From JAIVJZ01 sp035645695 (GTDB taxonomy: Bacteria > Acidobacteriota > Blastocatellia > Pyrinomonadales > Pyrinomonadaceae), in NCBI GenBank assembly GCA_035645695.1, contig DASQMC010000035.1:54491-118490 (forward strand): DNA of 64,000 nucleotides, written 5' to 3'. Shown in pieces: positions 41,817 through 51,123 of the stretch (positions are counted from its first letter, which is position 1; each line of letters starts with the position of its first letter). A program made the position numbers and the translations under genes. A model generated the notes under the pieces. That model was not told the origin of the DNA. It made no database searches and saw nothing but the letters and a program-made list of their open reading frames with translations.

Positions 41817-43598
41817 CTAGCGCGGCGGTTTAACGTTCTCGCCGGAGACGGATGCGGGCAGGGGCGCGGGCGCGGCTTTGTCCTCGTCGCCGCCCATGCC
41901 GTTCGGCGTGGCCTCGCCGCCGAGCGGCGTCGGGGCGTGTCTGCGCGCCTCTTCAAAACGCTTGAAGATGGCGAGTTCACGATCCGCTTCGGCCTTGCGT
42001 TTGAGTCGTGAATAGGCTGTGAAGAGTTGGTAGTGAACGCCGGGGTCGTCGGGGTTGAGCGCGACGCCGCGTTCCAACAGGGGGACGGCTTCGCCGTAAC
42101 GCCTCAGTTTAACGAGCAGGCGACCGAGATCGTGGTGCGCGGCGAAGTTTTTCGCATCGAGCGCGATGGCCTGTCGCAGCAGACGCTCCGACTCGGCGAC
42201 CTCGCCGCGCTGGTTGGCGATGTAGCCGAGGTTGGTCAGCACGTCCGGGTTGTCGGGTTGCAGCGCGAGCGAACGCTTGAAGGCGTTGATGGCATCGTCG
42301 TAACGGCCTTCGGCGCGCGCCGCGTAGCCGATCAGGTAATGAAGGTTGGCGTTATCGGGGAAACGCTTCAAGGCCGTCTCGAACACGTCGCGCGCGACGC
42401 CGTAGTGCTTGCTGCGGAAGTTCGCGACGCCGAGACGGATGTGATAGATGAGTTTCGCGCCGTCCTGTTCGACGGCACGCCGGTAAAACGGGATCGCCTC
42501 GTCCGTCGCGCGTCGCTTGAGCAACTCTTCGCCGATCATGAAATTCGCTTCCGGAAACGACGGGCGCAGGGCGAGCGACTTGTGCCAGAGATCGATGGCC
42601 GCCTGCGATTCGTTGCGAGCGGAGGCGATGAGGCCGAGCCGGTAATAGGGCTCGGCGGCCGTGGGCGAAAGTTCGACGGCGGAACTGAGGGCGCGCTTTG
42701 CGTCGTCGAGACGGTCAAGATTGTAGAGCGCGACGCCGAGGTTGTAGAGCACCTCGAAGGTACGCGGGCGCAAGGCGTTCGTGCGCTCGAAGAGCGGCAC
42801 GGCGCGGGCGTATTCATGCGCCTCTGCGAGGCTGAGCGCGAGCGTGAACAGGACGCGCGGGTCGTCGGCGGCGCGCTTCTCTACCTCAGCGGCCACGCGC
42901 GCCGCATCAACGCCCCGCCCTTCGTGCGCGTAGGCGTTGGCGAGCGTGAGCAGGAGCGCGAGATCGACGGAAGCGGCGGGCGCGGCGGCCGGGCTCGCGA
43001 CCCCGGCGGCGCGTTCGAGCAGGGGGATGGCGCGCTTGTAGTCGCCGCGCGCGGCGTAGAGCGCGCCGAGATTGAAGACGGCGAAGGCGTTCGAGGGGGC
43101 GACCCTGAGCGCCGCCTCGAAACTTTCTATCGCCCCCTCAATGCGATTTGTGCGCGAGAGCAGCACGCCGAGATTGGCGAGCGAGGCCGCGTGCTGCGGC
43201 GAGACCGCGAGCGCGGCGCGATATTCGCGCTCGGCTTCGGCTGCCCGCCCGCTTTGATCGAGTATGACGCCGAGCAGTGAGCGCGCGTCCGCATCGCGCG
43301 GCGACGCGCCCACTGCCCCGCGCGCCGCAGTCTCCGCCTCGACGAGTTTACCGGCCTGCAACAGCGCGGCGGCTTCACGCAATAACGCCCCTGCGTGCGC
43401 GTTACGAGGCGACGCGGGAGGCGCGTTTGATGTCTGTACGGGCGCGGCTTGTCTCGCGCTCCGGCGTGGCGCCGCCGGTTGTTGCGCGTGAACCGGCGTT
43501 GCTATCGCGCAGAGCAAGGCGAGCGCGATGAAGGCAAGGAGTCCGGGGGCGCGCGTCAACGCGACGTGAAAGCTGCGTGTGGTGCGTGTGTAAAGCAT
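41817..43598 (-). CDS. Exported TPR-repeat protein
   Basis: 593 residues from the ATG at 43598; a TTG at 43637 is in frame but lacks a ribosome-binding site. Signal peptide about 14-38 (LLAFIALALLCAIATPVHAQ). The rest is mostly tetratricopeptide repeats from about residue 70 to 570, with consensus hits at each (e.g. AEAEREYRAALAVSPQHAAS, AVFNLGALYAARGDYKRAIP, ANLHYLIGYAARAEGRYDDA, AVPLLERGVALNPDDPGVHY). The C-terminus is Pro/Ala-rich. A periplasmic scaffold. It sits next to a cytochrome c and a TonB receptor remnant, but no partner is obvious. Confidence 0.88.
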   Translation of the reverse strand: MLYTRTTRSFHVALTRAPGLLAFIALALLCAIATPVHAQQPAAPRRSARQAAPVQTSNAPPASPRNAHAGALLREAAALLQAGKLVEAETAARGAVGASPRDADARSLLGVILDQSGRAAEAEREYRAALAVSPQHAASLANLGVLLSRTNRIEGAIESFEAALRVAPSNAFAVFNLGALYAARGDYKRAIPLLERAAGVASPAAAPAASVDLALLLTLANAYAHEGRGVDAARVAAEVEKRAADDPRVLFTLALSLAEAHEYARAVPLFERTNALRPRTFEVLYNLGVALYNLDRLDDAKRALSSAVELSPTAAEPYYRLGLIASARNESQAAIDLWHKSLALRPSFPEANFMIGEELLKRRATDEAIPFYRRAVEQDGAKLIYHIRLGVANFRSKHYGVARDVFETALKRFPDNANLHYLIGYAARAEGRYDDAINAFKRSLALQPDNPDVLTNLGYIANQRGEVAESERLLRQAIALDAKNFAAHHDLGRLLVKLRRYGEAVPLLERGVALNPDDPGVHYQLFTAYSRLKRKAEADRELAIFKRFEEARRHAPTPLGGEATPNGMGGDEDKAAPAPLPASVSGENVKPPR

Positions 43599-43724
43599 TG
43601 AATCGGCGGCCGGAAGTTTTGAGGGGTCGCCCGTCAAGAAGTCCGGCGAATATCTCTTTGGCGGAGCGTTTAAGATTAACGTCCGGGGACACCGAACTCA
43701 AGCGCCCCGGCGCGCGCGACGCGC

Positions 43725-43772
43725 GGGCGATAAAATAAACGAGTGGCGAGCGATAGGGCATGCTCGCCACTC
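43725..43772 (-). terminator. Terminator after the TonB receptor
   Basis: Perfect 11-bp stem GAGTGGCGAGC / GCTCGCCACTC (43741-43751 and 43762-43772) with a 10-base loop. On the minus strand it is followed by GTTTATTTTAT, a T-rich tail. Confidence 0.75.
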
Positions 43773-43790
43773 GTTTGTAACGTCGGCGGT

Positions 43791-43852
43791 CGCTTCCGGC
43801 CGTTTACCGGCGGCCGGACGCGGTTGTTTACCGGCGGCCGGAAGCGGCCGTT
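43791..43852 (-). repeat. 24-bp tandem repeats starting at the TonB receptor stop
   Basis: On the minus strand, TAAACGGCCGCTTCCGGCCG-type units follow each other from the stop codon. GTTTACCGGCGGCCGGA occurs at 43802-43818 and 43826-43842, and the ends also form GC-rich hairpin arms. Confidence 0.85.
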
Positions 43853-45258
43853 TAGAAGAGCAGTTTGATCCCGAACTCTATCTGACGACGCCGCTGCTCG
43901 CTGATGTCCCGGCCGAAATCGCCCGCGTTGTTGATGTTGCCGTTCGGAGCCGAACGGTTGACGCGATTCAGCACGTTGAAGGCCGAGAAGCGGAACTGCG
44001 CTTTGAACTCCTCGCTGATCCACGTGACGGGGAAGTTCTTGAAAAGCGAGGCATCCCAGTAGAACTGCTTCTGCCCGCGGAAGACGTTGCGCCCGAGCGA
44101 ACCGAACCGCGGCCCGTTCGGATCGCTTGAGAAGACGGGCGTCTGCGCCGAGCGGAAAGCGGCGCGGTTGAGTTGCCTGCCTGCGGCAACGTCGGCCGCC
44201 GTCGGCGACGGGTCGCCGATGATGTCCACGCGCCCGCCGTTTGAGGTGACGTTGAAGACCGGGCCGCTCTGGAGCGTGATGATGTTGTTGAGTTGGAACC
44301 CGCCGACGAGGAAGTCGAGCGCGGCGGGCATGTCGCCGCCGAAAGCGCGACCGCGACCGAGCGGCAGGTCGTAGACGTTGGCGAAGGTAAAGCGGTGGCG
44401 GATGTCCGTGTCTGAGTTGCCGCGTTCGAGTTCCGGCCTCAGCGGATTGTCGGGACCGCAATCGCGCGCGCTCGCGCCGTTCGAGCAGATGCCGCCGGGC
44501 GAATCGTCGATGGCGTGCGCCCAGGTGTAGGACGACAAAATCGACAGGCCGCGCGAGAAGCGTTTCTCCAGTTTGGTTTGCAGGGCGTTGTAGCTCGAAC
44601 TGCCCGTGTAGCGGGTGGCGATCACTTCGTTGATGCCGAGCACTTCGCGCGAGCCGGGACCGCCCTGATCGCCCGCCGTGCCGATGTTATTCAGTACGAG
44701 CAGGTTTCTGCCCGCCGAGCCGACGTAGCCGACTTCGGCCAGCCAGTTGCGTGCGAACTCATACTGCGCGGTCAGATTGTACTGGTGGTACATCTCGTCG
44801 TTGCGGTTCGGGTCTATGAAGAGCAGACGCCCGCCCGTGGGCGCGAGGAAACTCGACCCCGGCGCGGCCACCGTGCCGACCGACGTAGGCACGCCCACGT
44901 CGAACAAATAACGGCGGGGAACGCCCGCGCAGCCGGAGCCGTTCGGGTTCGTGATCGGGTTGCAGTTGAAGCTCGACGCGCCCGTGCCGGGGTTGGCGGT
45001 AAGAGGCTGCGCGGCGCTCACGTCGGTCGAGTAGAGGATGCCGTAGCCGCCGCGAATGACGAGCGTCTTGTCTTCCTTCAACCCGCTGTAAGCGAAGCCG
45101 AGGCGCGGCCCGAAGTTGTTCATGTCCGTCTCGGCGAGGTCGCGCCCGCCGGGCGAGCCTTCGCCCGCGACGACGAGACGGCCGGTCGCCGGGTCGAAAT
45201 TCGTCTGCGCGTTGAAGCGCTCGGTCGGCACGGCGACGGCAGGCGGCGCGCTTGAAGC
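43852..45258 (-). pseudogene. 5'-truncated TonB-dependent receptor (acidobacterial Oar-like type)
   Basis: The frame holds only the C-terminal half (about 468 codons) of a receptor normally near 1000-1100 residues. It starts at PTERFNAQTNFDPATG and continues with the beta-barrel strands (LGFAYSGLKEDKTLVIRGGYG, YTWAHAIDDSPGGICSNG, RHRFTFANVYDLPLGRGRAF), ending ISEQRRRQIEFGIKLLF with the terminal aromatic residue expected of barrel proteins. It follows directly, in the same frame, on the stop of the nitrilase-family gene. Plug, carboxypeptidase-regulatory domain and signal are absent. Confidence 0.85.
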
Positions 45259-46287
45259 CTACTCCCGGCGCGGAGAAGCCAGCGCGCGCTTCGCCTCGTC
45301 GATCAAATCGTTGTTCGTCTCGTAGGAGAGCGGCGCGTCCGCTTCGTCGTCGTCGGGGCGGCGCGGCGGGTAGGCGTGCGCGGAATAGACGGGATAAGCC
45401 TCCGTGCGGAGGTGCGCGAGCATATGGTGGCCGCGGCGGGCGGCGCGTTCGTGCCTGAGCGCGGAGATGTCCACGGGCGCGACGACGATGCGCTCGCCCG
45501 GCCCCGGACTGGCCTGAGCCAAAAGTCTCCCGTCGAAATCAACCACCTGACTGCCGCCCGGCCACGAATAGGGCGGGTAGTGCTTGAGACTCGCGCCCTG
45601 ATTGGCGGCGACGACATAGGCCATATTTTCCATCGCGCGGCAACGGTTGACGACAGTCCACCAGTCCATCGGCTCGGTCGCGCCCCACGGGTCCATGTAG
45701 GCCGACACGCGCACGAGGATTTCCGCGCCGTTCGCGGCGAGTTGGCGGATGGCTTCGGGGAACAGCCAGTCGTAACAGATGGCGCAGCCGATGCGCCCGA
45801 TCTCCGTGTCGGCCACGGGAAAGAGCGGCTCGTCGTAGCCCGCGAGATCATGCGGGCTGGTATGTACTTCGTAAGGTATCCACGTGTTCACCTTGCGGTA
45901 TTTGTAGAGGATGCCCCGCGGCCCGATGAGACACGTCGTATTGAAGACAGCAGACGGCCACTTCGGATCAACTTCCAGCATCGAGCCGCTCTGAATGTAG
46001 ATGTCGTGCTCGCGCGCCTTTTGCTCCAACAATTCCGTGTGCTCGTTCGGGATGGGCACGGCCAACTTTTGCCGCAGCTCTTCGAGCGTCGGGAAGACCG
46101 GCGCGGCGTGCGCGAACTCCGGGAAGACGACGAGCCGCACCGGCAGAAACGGAGCCGCACCGGCCACCGCCGAATCTATCAGCGACAACATCCGCCCAGT
46201 GTTGCGCCGCATCTCGCGTCGCTCCACAGGGTTCGGCTGGTCAACCTGACAGGCGGCGACAGAATAACGTATGTGTTCCATAATCAT
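45259..46287 (-). CDS. Nitrilase/carbon-nitrogen hydrolase family protein
   Basis: 342 residues. The CN-hydrolase triad positions are seen: Glu in VVFPEFAHA, Lys in KYRKVNTW, and Cys in GCAICYDWLFPEAI. GGSQVVDFDGRLLAQAS and ERIVVAPVDI complete the domain. The C-terminal 50 residues are charged (PPRRPDDDEADAPLSY). Cleaves a C-N bond in an amide or nitrile of unknown identity. The long C-terminal tail and its context beside a truncated TonB receptor give no further clue. Confidence 0.88.
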   Translation of the reverse strand: MIMEHIRYSVAACQVDQPNPVERREMRRNTGRMLSLIDSAVAGAAPFLPVRLVVFPEFAHAAPVFPTLEELRQKLAVPIPNEHTELLEQKAREHDIYIQSGSMLEVDPKWPSAVFNTTCLIGPRGILYKYRKVNTWIPYEVHTSPHDLAGYDEPLFPVADTEIGRIGCAICYDWLFPEAIRQLAANGAEILVRVSAYMDPWGATEPMDWWTVVNRCRAMENMAYVVAANQGASLKHYPPYSWPGGSQVVDFDGRLLAQASPGPGERIVVAPVDISALRHERAARRGHHMLAHLRTEAYPVYSAHAYPPRRPDDDEADAPLSYETNNDLIDEAKRALASPRRE

Positions 46288-46304
46288 TCAAAAGACAAAG
46301 TATG

Positions 46305-46384
46305 AACGATGAACGCGGAACGATGAACGATGAATGAATTTAACTTGTCTTCAGTTCATCGTTCATCGTTCCGCGTTCATCGTT
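46305..46384. repeat. Perfect 30-bp inverted repeat supplying the end of a coding sequence
   Basis: Arms at 46305-46334 and 46355-46384 are exact reverse complements built from AACGATGAA and GAACGCGGA words. The 1301-residue gene ends inside the right arm: its last codons (ETMNAER and the stop) are repeat sequence. Confidence 0.95.
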
Positions 46385-49300
46385 TCTATTTTGGGTAAGG
46401 GCGCGCCGACGACGCGCGTGTTGTAACGCTCGAGGTAATCGAGGTGCGCGGGTGTGCGCGGGTAAGATTCCGGCCACTTGTAGGGGTATTTCTTCATGCG
46501 CCGGAACGGGAGCGGCGCGACCTCGTAAGGGCTGGCCGAGTTGATGTCCATCTCTTTGCTGTAGCCGTCGGCGTAGAGCAGGAAGGTGCGCGTCCAGCCG
46601 GGCGCGAGCGGCGCGAGCGCGGTCGCGTCGAACGAGAGCGATAATTCGTCGCCGGGACGCGAGACGACGAACATATCGTCCGCCGCATGCACCAACTCGC
46701 GCACGTCGCCCTCGCGCGTGTAGCGCCCCGTGAAGACTTTCCACGGCGAAGTTGATGCGACGCGCGCGTAATCGTAAAGATAAGGCTCGCGCCCGTCGGG
46801 CGAAGCCTGAGCCGAGAAGCCGCGCCAGCGCAAGTCCGCGCCGATGGGCGCGAGCCGCGTCGGTTGCGTGGGCGACTGCGCGCCCGACGTGTCAATCCTG
46901 ATCTGATCCCAGTAGATGCGCATGTTCGTGACGATGCGCACTTCGCGTCGGCGCGACAGGAACTTCCCCGTCAGGTCAACGACGACCGTCTGCGGCCGTC
47001 CGACCGGGATGCCGATGTTTTCGATTACGGTTTGCCAGCGACCCCGCGCGTCTTTCACTTGCAGCGCGGGAGGCTTGAGGCTCAGGCCGCGTTGCGCGGC
47101 GGCGACGTTGTCGCTTGAGAAGGCGTAATCCGTCCAGCCCGTGAGCAACAGCAACGTGCGGGGGGGCGGTGAAGGGATGAGGGATGAGGGATGAGGGATG
47201 AGGGCGCGCGAAGCGGCCGGGCGCGATTTTCTCTCAACTCTCTTCCCTTTAACTTCATCTCTTGGCTCATCTCTTAGCTCGTCTTTAACTTCATCTCTAA
47301 CTTCATCTCCTGATTCATCCCTCATCCCCCCGCCCTCATCCCTCATCTCATCCCTCATCCCTCCGCCCTCATCCCTTAGTTCATCTCTCTGTTCGAGGTC
47401 GAGTGTGAGCGAGTGTTCGGCGGCGTAGCCGCGAATGGGTTCGAGCGCGAAGTCGTCGGGGTAAGTGCGGTCGAGACGCGCGATGCGCGCGCTTACGTCG
47501 TGGCCGTGTTCGTCAAAGGCGCGGCGCGGCGGGCGTGCGGCCTCGCGCGTGGCGAAGAGTTTAAAATCGGCCGCGAGCGGGCTGCCGAGTCCCTCGCCGG
47601 GATAAACTTCCACGCCTCGCGGGTGCGAGACGGCGACGAGTTGCAGTTTGTCCATGAAGAGGACTTCTTCGAGTTCGTTCGTCACACGCAACTCGTAACG
47701 CCCGTCGCGCGGCTTCAACTGATCGCCGCGAATGCGCACGTACTCGTCCGGGTCGGGCGCGGCGCGCACGCCCGGCGCGACCCAGTAGCCGAGTTCGCCG
47801 CCGCCCATGAAATCCGTCACGAACTCGAACCTCTCGCCGTTCCACGCGTACAGGTACGGGCACGAGGAGGGCTTGCGATCAAGTTCCGTTACGGTCAGCG
47901 TCGTCGTCCCCGCCGCCGTGGTGCGCGGCTCGCCGCTGTTCGGCCTCTCGCCGAGGACGCCCGCCGCCGCAAACTCCGTCTCGGACTGCACCGTGCCCGA
48001 AGGCCACAGCACGCGCACCGCGTCGGCACGCTCGCGCCGTCCCAATCCGAAGACGAGATCGGCCGGGGCGGGCGCGGGAACGGCCGCGTAAACTTCCAAC
48101 TTCTGCCACAGGCTGCCCGCGCGCATCTCGACCTTCGACTCGACGCCGCCCCGGTTGCTCACGCGTCCGGCGAGACGCACGGCGAGCGAGAGATTTCGGT
48201 TGCCGCCGTCGTTACGCCCGAAGCGCAGGCCGCCCGATGCGTCGCGAAGCATAACGTCCGTGTCTCCGTCGCCGTCCACATCGCCGGAGACGAGGACGCG
48301 CCGAAACGCTCCCGGCTTCCCTTGTGAGTTGTTCCCACGCAACGCCTGCGCGACGGCGCGCTCGCTCACCTCCGGCCACTCGTCGCCGAGATTTCGCCAG
48401 ACGCGCAGGCCGTTTGGCGCGACCGTCAGCAGATCGAGCAGCCCGTCGTTGTCGTAATCGAGAAACTGTGCGACGCCGGAGTTCATGGTCGCGGCGGGCG
48501 CGGTCGAGGTGTTGAAACGCCCCCGCCCGTCGCTCAGGGCGAAGACGCCCGCAGCCCCTTCCGCGCCGAAAAAGAAATCCGTATAGCCGTCCTTGTTCAC
48601 GTCGCCCGCCGCGGCGCAGAGAAAATGCCCGCGCACATCCAAGCCTACCTCGCGCGCGACATCGCGGAACGAACCGTCGCGCATGTTGCGATAGAGGGCG
48701 GGCGCGCCCTCGTAGTTGACGACGAGCAGATCGACATCACGGCGGTTGTCGTAATCGGTGGGGACGACGGCGACGGCGCTCTCCGAGCCGCCCCCGACTT
48801 TTGCCGCAGCCGTGACATCCGTGAAACTGCCGTCGCCGTTATTGCGCAGCAAACGATTCGGCGCGGGAGACGCGCCGGTAGTCTTCAATTTGTCGCCGCC
48901 GGAATTTCCCGTCGTTCGCGGCGCGGAGAGTCGCGGCTTAGACGAACCGGCGTGACCGGCGATAAAGATGTCCAGGTCGCCGTCGTGATCAACGTCCGCG
49001 AAGGCGGCGGAGACGGAGAGATGGGGATAAGGCGCGATGCCCGTGGCAATGGTAGCGTCGGAGAATTTGCCCGCGCCTTCGTTGCGATAGAGAGCGATGC
49101 CGCCTGCGCGCAGCACGAGCAGATCGGGGCGCGTATCGTTGTCGTAATCACCCGCGACCGCGCCGACCCCGGCCGACTTCGATAAGAGCGCGCCCGAAGC
49201 CTGTGTCACGTCAACGAAGCGGCCGCCATCGTTGCGATATAGCTTCTGCCCGGTGGACGCAACCTCAAAGAGGTCTAGATCACCGTCGCCGTCGAAATCG

Positions 49301-50268
49301 AACAACGTCGCGCCGCCGCCGATTTGCTCGAAGATGCGCGTGGCGGATTGTTGCCCGTCAAGTAACACCTCGTACGGCTCTCCACCACGCCGGCGCGGCT
49401 GAGACGCGGGGACGGCGGCGGCGCGGCGCGTCGGCCTTCCGGGTTTAGGTGCGACGGCGGGCGCTGTGGCAGGCAGGGCGGCTGGCAGGTTGGTTGCGGT
49501 CGCGTCGTTGAAAGTCGCCTCGGGCGTTTTGCGTTCGACGAGTCCGGCCTCCGCGCCCGTCGAGGTGACGGCTTCGGCGTAGCGTCCCTGTTCGAGATAG
49601 TTTGTGCCGATGCTCGTGCCCGCGCCGCTCTGGCGCAAAATTTGAAACTGCTGCAACAGGCTCTGGCCTTCTTCGCGCCGGTTGGAACGCAATAGAACGT
49701 TCGCCAGCCCGTAGAGGGCGGTCGTGTTGTAAGGCTCGGAGTCGAGCGCGGCGCGGAAGGCGCGCTCGGCCTCCGCGTAGTTGCGCCCCTGCGCGTGGAG
49801 TTGGCCGAGGTTGACGTTCGCGCCCGTGTCGCGCGGGTCGATCTGCAAGACGCGGCGGAAGGCGGCGAGCGCCTCGTCGGTTTGATTGCGCGAGCGTGCG
49901 ATGAGGGCTTGAATGTAGAGCGGCTGCGGCGCACCGGGCGCGAGCGCAAGGGCATCGGCGGCGGCGCGCGCTGCCCCGTCGGCGTCGGGCAAGTTGTAGA
50001 GAGCGACGGCGAGGTTGATGTGCGCGAGCGCGAGTTGCGGGTCGAGTTTGAGGGCGCGGCGAAACTGCTCCGCGCCCTCGCCGTGCTTGAACTGTTCGAG
50101 CAGGGCGACGCCGAGATTGTTGGCACGGTAGGCGGCCTCGCGCGCTTCCGGCGAACTCTGTGCTTGCGCGGAAGCGGTTGCCGGTTGCTGCGTGAAACGC
50201 GGCGCGGCGAGAAGAAACAGAGCGACCAGAGAAACGGCGACGACGATGAAGAGTCTATGTGTTAGCAC
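46363..50268 (-). CDS. Large exported TPR + FG-GAP/CRTAC1-type protein with an in-frame word-repeat insertion
   Basis: 1301 residues from a GTG at 50268; no ATG is available nearby. Signal peptide about 1-35. TPR region about 40-210 (LALAHINLAVALYNLPDADG). FG-GAP/VCBS calcium-type repeats about 300-720 (GATLFDFDGDGDLDLFEVA, GDYDNDTRPDLLVL, GDVNKDGYTDFFFG, GDVDGDGDTDVMLRDA). Then CRTAC1/UnbV-like and further domains. Residues about 957-1034 are a foreign-looking stretch (RDEGGGMRDEMRDEGGGMR ... LIPHPSSLIPSPPP) encoded by the repeat at 47165-47400. The last residues come from the palindrome at 46305-46384. Confidence 0.85.
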   Translation of the reverse strand: MLTHRLFIVVAVSLVALFLLAAPRFTQQPATASAQAQSSPEAREAAYRANNLGVALLEQFKHGEGAEQFRRALKLDPQLALAHINLAVALYNLPDADGAARAAADALALAPGAPQPLYIQALIARSRNQTDEALAAFRRVLQIDPRDTGANVNLGQLHAQGRNYAEAERAFRAALDSEPYNTTALYGLANVLLRSNRREEGQSLLQQFQILRQSGAGTSIGTNYLEQGRYAEAVTSTGAEAGLVERKTPEATFNDATATNLPAALPATAPAVAPKPGRPTRRAAAVPASQPRRRGGEPYEVLLDGQQSATRIFEQIGGGATLFDFDGDGDLDLFEVASTGQKLYRNDGGRFVDVTQASGALLSKSAGVGAVAGDYDNDTRPDLLVLRAGGIALYRNEGAGKFSDATIATGIAPYPHLSVSAAFADVDHDGDLDIFIAGHAGSSKPRLSAPRTTGNSGGDKLKTTGASPAPNRLLRNNGDGSFTDVTAAAKVGGGSESAVAVVPTDYDNRRDVDLLVVNYEGAPALYRNMRDGSFRDVAREVGLDVRGHFLCAAAGDVNKDGYTDFFFGAEGAAGVFALSDGRGRFNTSTAPAATMNSGVAQFLDYDNDGLLDLLTVAPNGLRVWRNLGDEWPEVSERAVAQALRGNNSQGKPGAFRRVLVSGDVDGDGDTDVMLRDASGGLRFGRNDGGNRNLSLAVRLAGRVSNRGGVESKVEMRAGSLWQKLEVYAAVPAPAPADLVFGLGRRERADAVRVLWPSGTVQSETEFAAAGVLGERPNSGEPRTTAAGTTTLTVTELDRKPSSCPYLYAWNGERFEFVTDFMGGGELGYWVAPGVRAAPDPDEYVRIRGDQLKPRDGRYELRVTNELEEVLFMDKLQLVAVSHPRGVEVYPGEGLGSPLAADFKLFATREAARPPRRAFDEHGHDVSARIARLDRTYPDDFALEPIRGYAAEHSLTLDLEQRDELRDEGGGMRDEMRDEGGGMRDESGDEVRDEVKDELRDEPRDEVKGKRVERKSRPAASRALIPHPSSLIPSPPPRTLLLLTGWTDYAFSSDNVAAAQRGLSLKPPALQVKDARGRWQTVIENIGIPVGRPQTVVVDLTGKFLSRRREVRIVTNMRIYWDQIRIDTSGAQSPTQPTRLAPIGADLRWRGFSAQASPDGREPYLYDYARVASTSPWKVFTGRYTREGDVRELVHAADDMFVVSRPGDELSLSFDATALAPLAPGWTRTFLLYADGYSKEMDINSASPYEVAPLPFRRMKKYPYKWPESYPRTPAHLDYLERYNTRVVGAPLPKIETMNAER
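47165..47400 (-). repeat. Word-repeat palindrome inserted in frame in a CDS
   Basis: Plus-strand GGGATGAGGGATGAGG (47174-47204) and CTCATCCCTCATC-type words (47320-47377) form a loose inverted repeat with short tandem words (CTTCATCTCT). It disrupts an otherwise conserved stretch between SLTLDLEQ and LLLLTGWTDYAFSS without changing the frame. Confidence 0.8.
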
Positions 50269-50340
50269 GGAAAATCTTTATTACGGGGAGCGTGGCGAAA
50301 CCGTTGAGAGGGACACACGATTAAGTGCCATCGAATAGTC

Positions 50341-50447
50341 TTTTTTAACGCAGAGGGCGCAGAGGTAGGGACGCAGAGGACGCGGAGAAAATCTTAACTC
50401 TCCGCGTCCTCTGCGTCTTCACCTCTGCGCCCTCTGCGTTAAAAAAA
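50341..50447. repeat. Long near-perfect palindrome of GCAGAGG words
   Basis: About 48-bp arms (50341-50388 and 50399-50447), mismatched only at TAGG/TGAA, with words CGCAGAGGACGC and CGCAGAGGGC. The arms begin with TTTTTTAACG and end with CGTTAAAAAA, so it does not look like a terminator in either direction. Confidence 0.93.
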
Positions 50448-50491
50448 CTTCCCGACCCAATTCAACACCCGGCCGCAGGACTACGAAGCCG

Positions 50492-51037
50492 CTACCTCAC
50501 GGCGATGGTCACGAAACGCCGTCCACTATAGAGACGCACGCCGCCCCCGCCGCGCGACATCATCAGCGGGCGTGGTCGCCGCAAGTTCCGGTCGGGTTCG
50601 GTGTTGACGGTGAAAAGTTGCGTGCCGCCCACGTCCGAGATGGTGAAGCGGTTGTTTTCCACGAAGCCGAAACCGTATGCGCCGGTAGCGAGTTCCTGCC
50701 CGCCGACGATCATCGGCGTGTCGATGATGAAGAAGCCTTCATAGCGAGAGCGAACGTCGGCCGAGTAGCCGGAGGTATCGACCATCCCGGCGACGACGTG
50801 CTGTTTCGCGCCGAAGCGCGCGGCGGCCGCGTTGCGCATCTGCGTGGGCGCGCTCTGACCCTCGAAGAAGAAACCCGCCGGCACGATGCGCGTCAGTTGC
50901 GCGCCGGTGAGAATGACGGGCGCGCCGCCGCCGCCGCCCTCCTGCGCAGCGGTAACGGCGGGCATCGCGGTAGCCGCCGCGACGAGCGCGCAGAGCACGA
51001 ACATAGCTATCAATCGATCATGTCTCATTCTACTCAT
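50492..51037 (-). CDS. Small exported protein of unknown function
   Basis: 181 residues, with AAGGAG 5 bases before the ATG at 51037. Signal peptide (LIAMFVLCALVAAATAMPAV). The mature part (Gly-rich at its start) is a compact beta domain with YEGFFIIDTPMIVGGQELAT and GAYGFGFVENNRFTISDVGG. No family recognised. It lies downstream of the selenoprotein candidate on the same strand, with an 86-bp gap. Confidence 0.7.
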   Translation of the reverse strand: MSRMRHDRLIAMFVLCALVAAATAMPAVTAAQEGGGGGAPVILTGAQLTRIVPAGFFFEGQSAPTQMRNAAAARFGAKQHVVAGMVDTSGYSADVRSRYEGFFIIDTPMIVGGQELATGAYGFGFVENNRFTISDVGGTQLFTVNTEPDRNLRRPRPLMMSRGGGGVRLYSGRRFVTIAVR

Positions 51038-51052
51038 TGATTCTCCTTATGG

Positions 51053-51098
51053 AATTTCATAGGACGTGCGAACGTGAAATTTCATCGGCCGTGCAAAC
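51053..51098 (-). repeat. Two about 25-bp tandem repeats upstream of the 50492 gene
   Basis: AATTTCATAGGACGTGCGAAC (51053-51073) and AATTTCATCGGCCGTGCAAAC (51078-51098), three mismatches. They lie just 5' of the ribosome-binding site. Confidence 0.8.
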
Positions 51099-51123
51099 AT
51101 CTTCGGCGCGCCCGGCCGCCGCG

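Noticed and set aside
42027..43280. Plus-strand open frame of 417 codons
   Set aside because: Antisense to the TPR gene, whose consensus repeats are unambiguous.
43676..44461. Minus-strand open frame of 261 codons
   Set aside because: Overlaps the TonB receptor in another frame; Arg/Ser/Gln-rich with no domain.
50341..50447. Long palindrome as a terminator
   Set aside because: Arms begin with T-run and end with A-run, the reverse of an intrinsic terminator on either strand.
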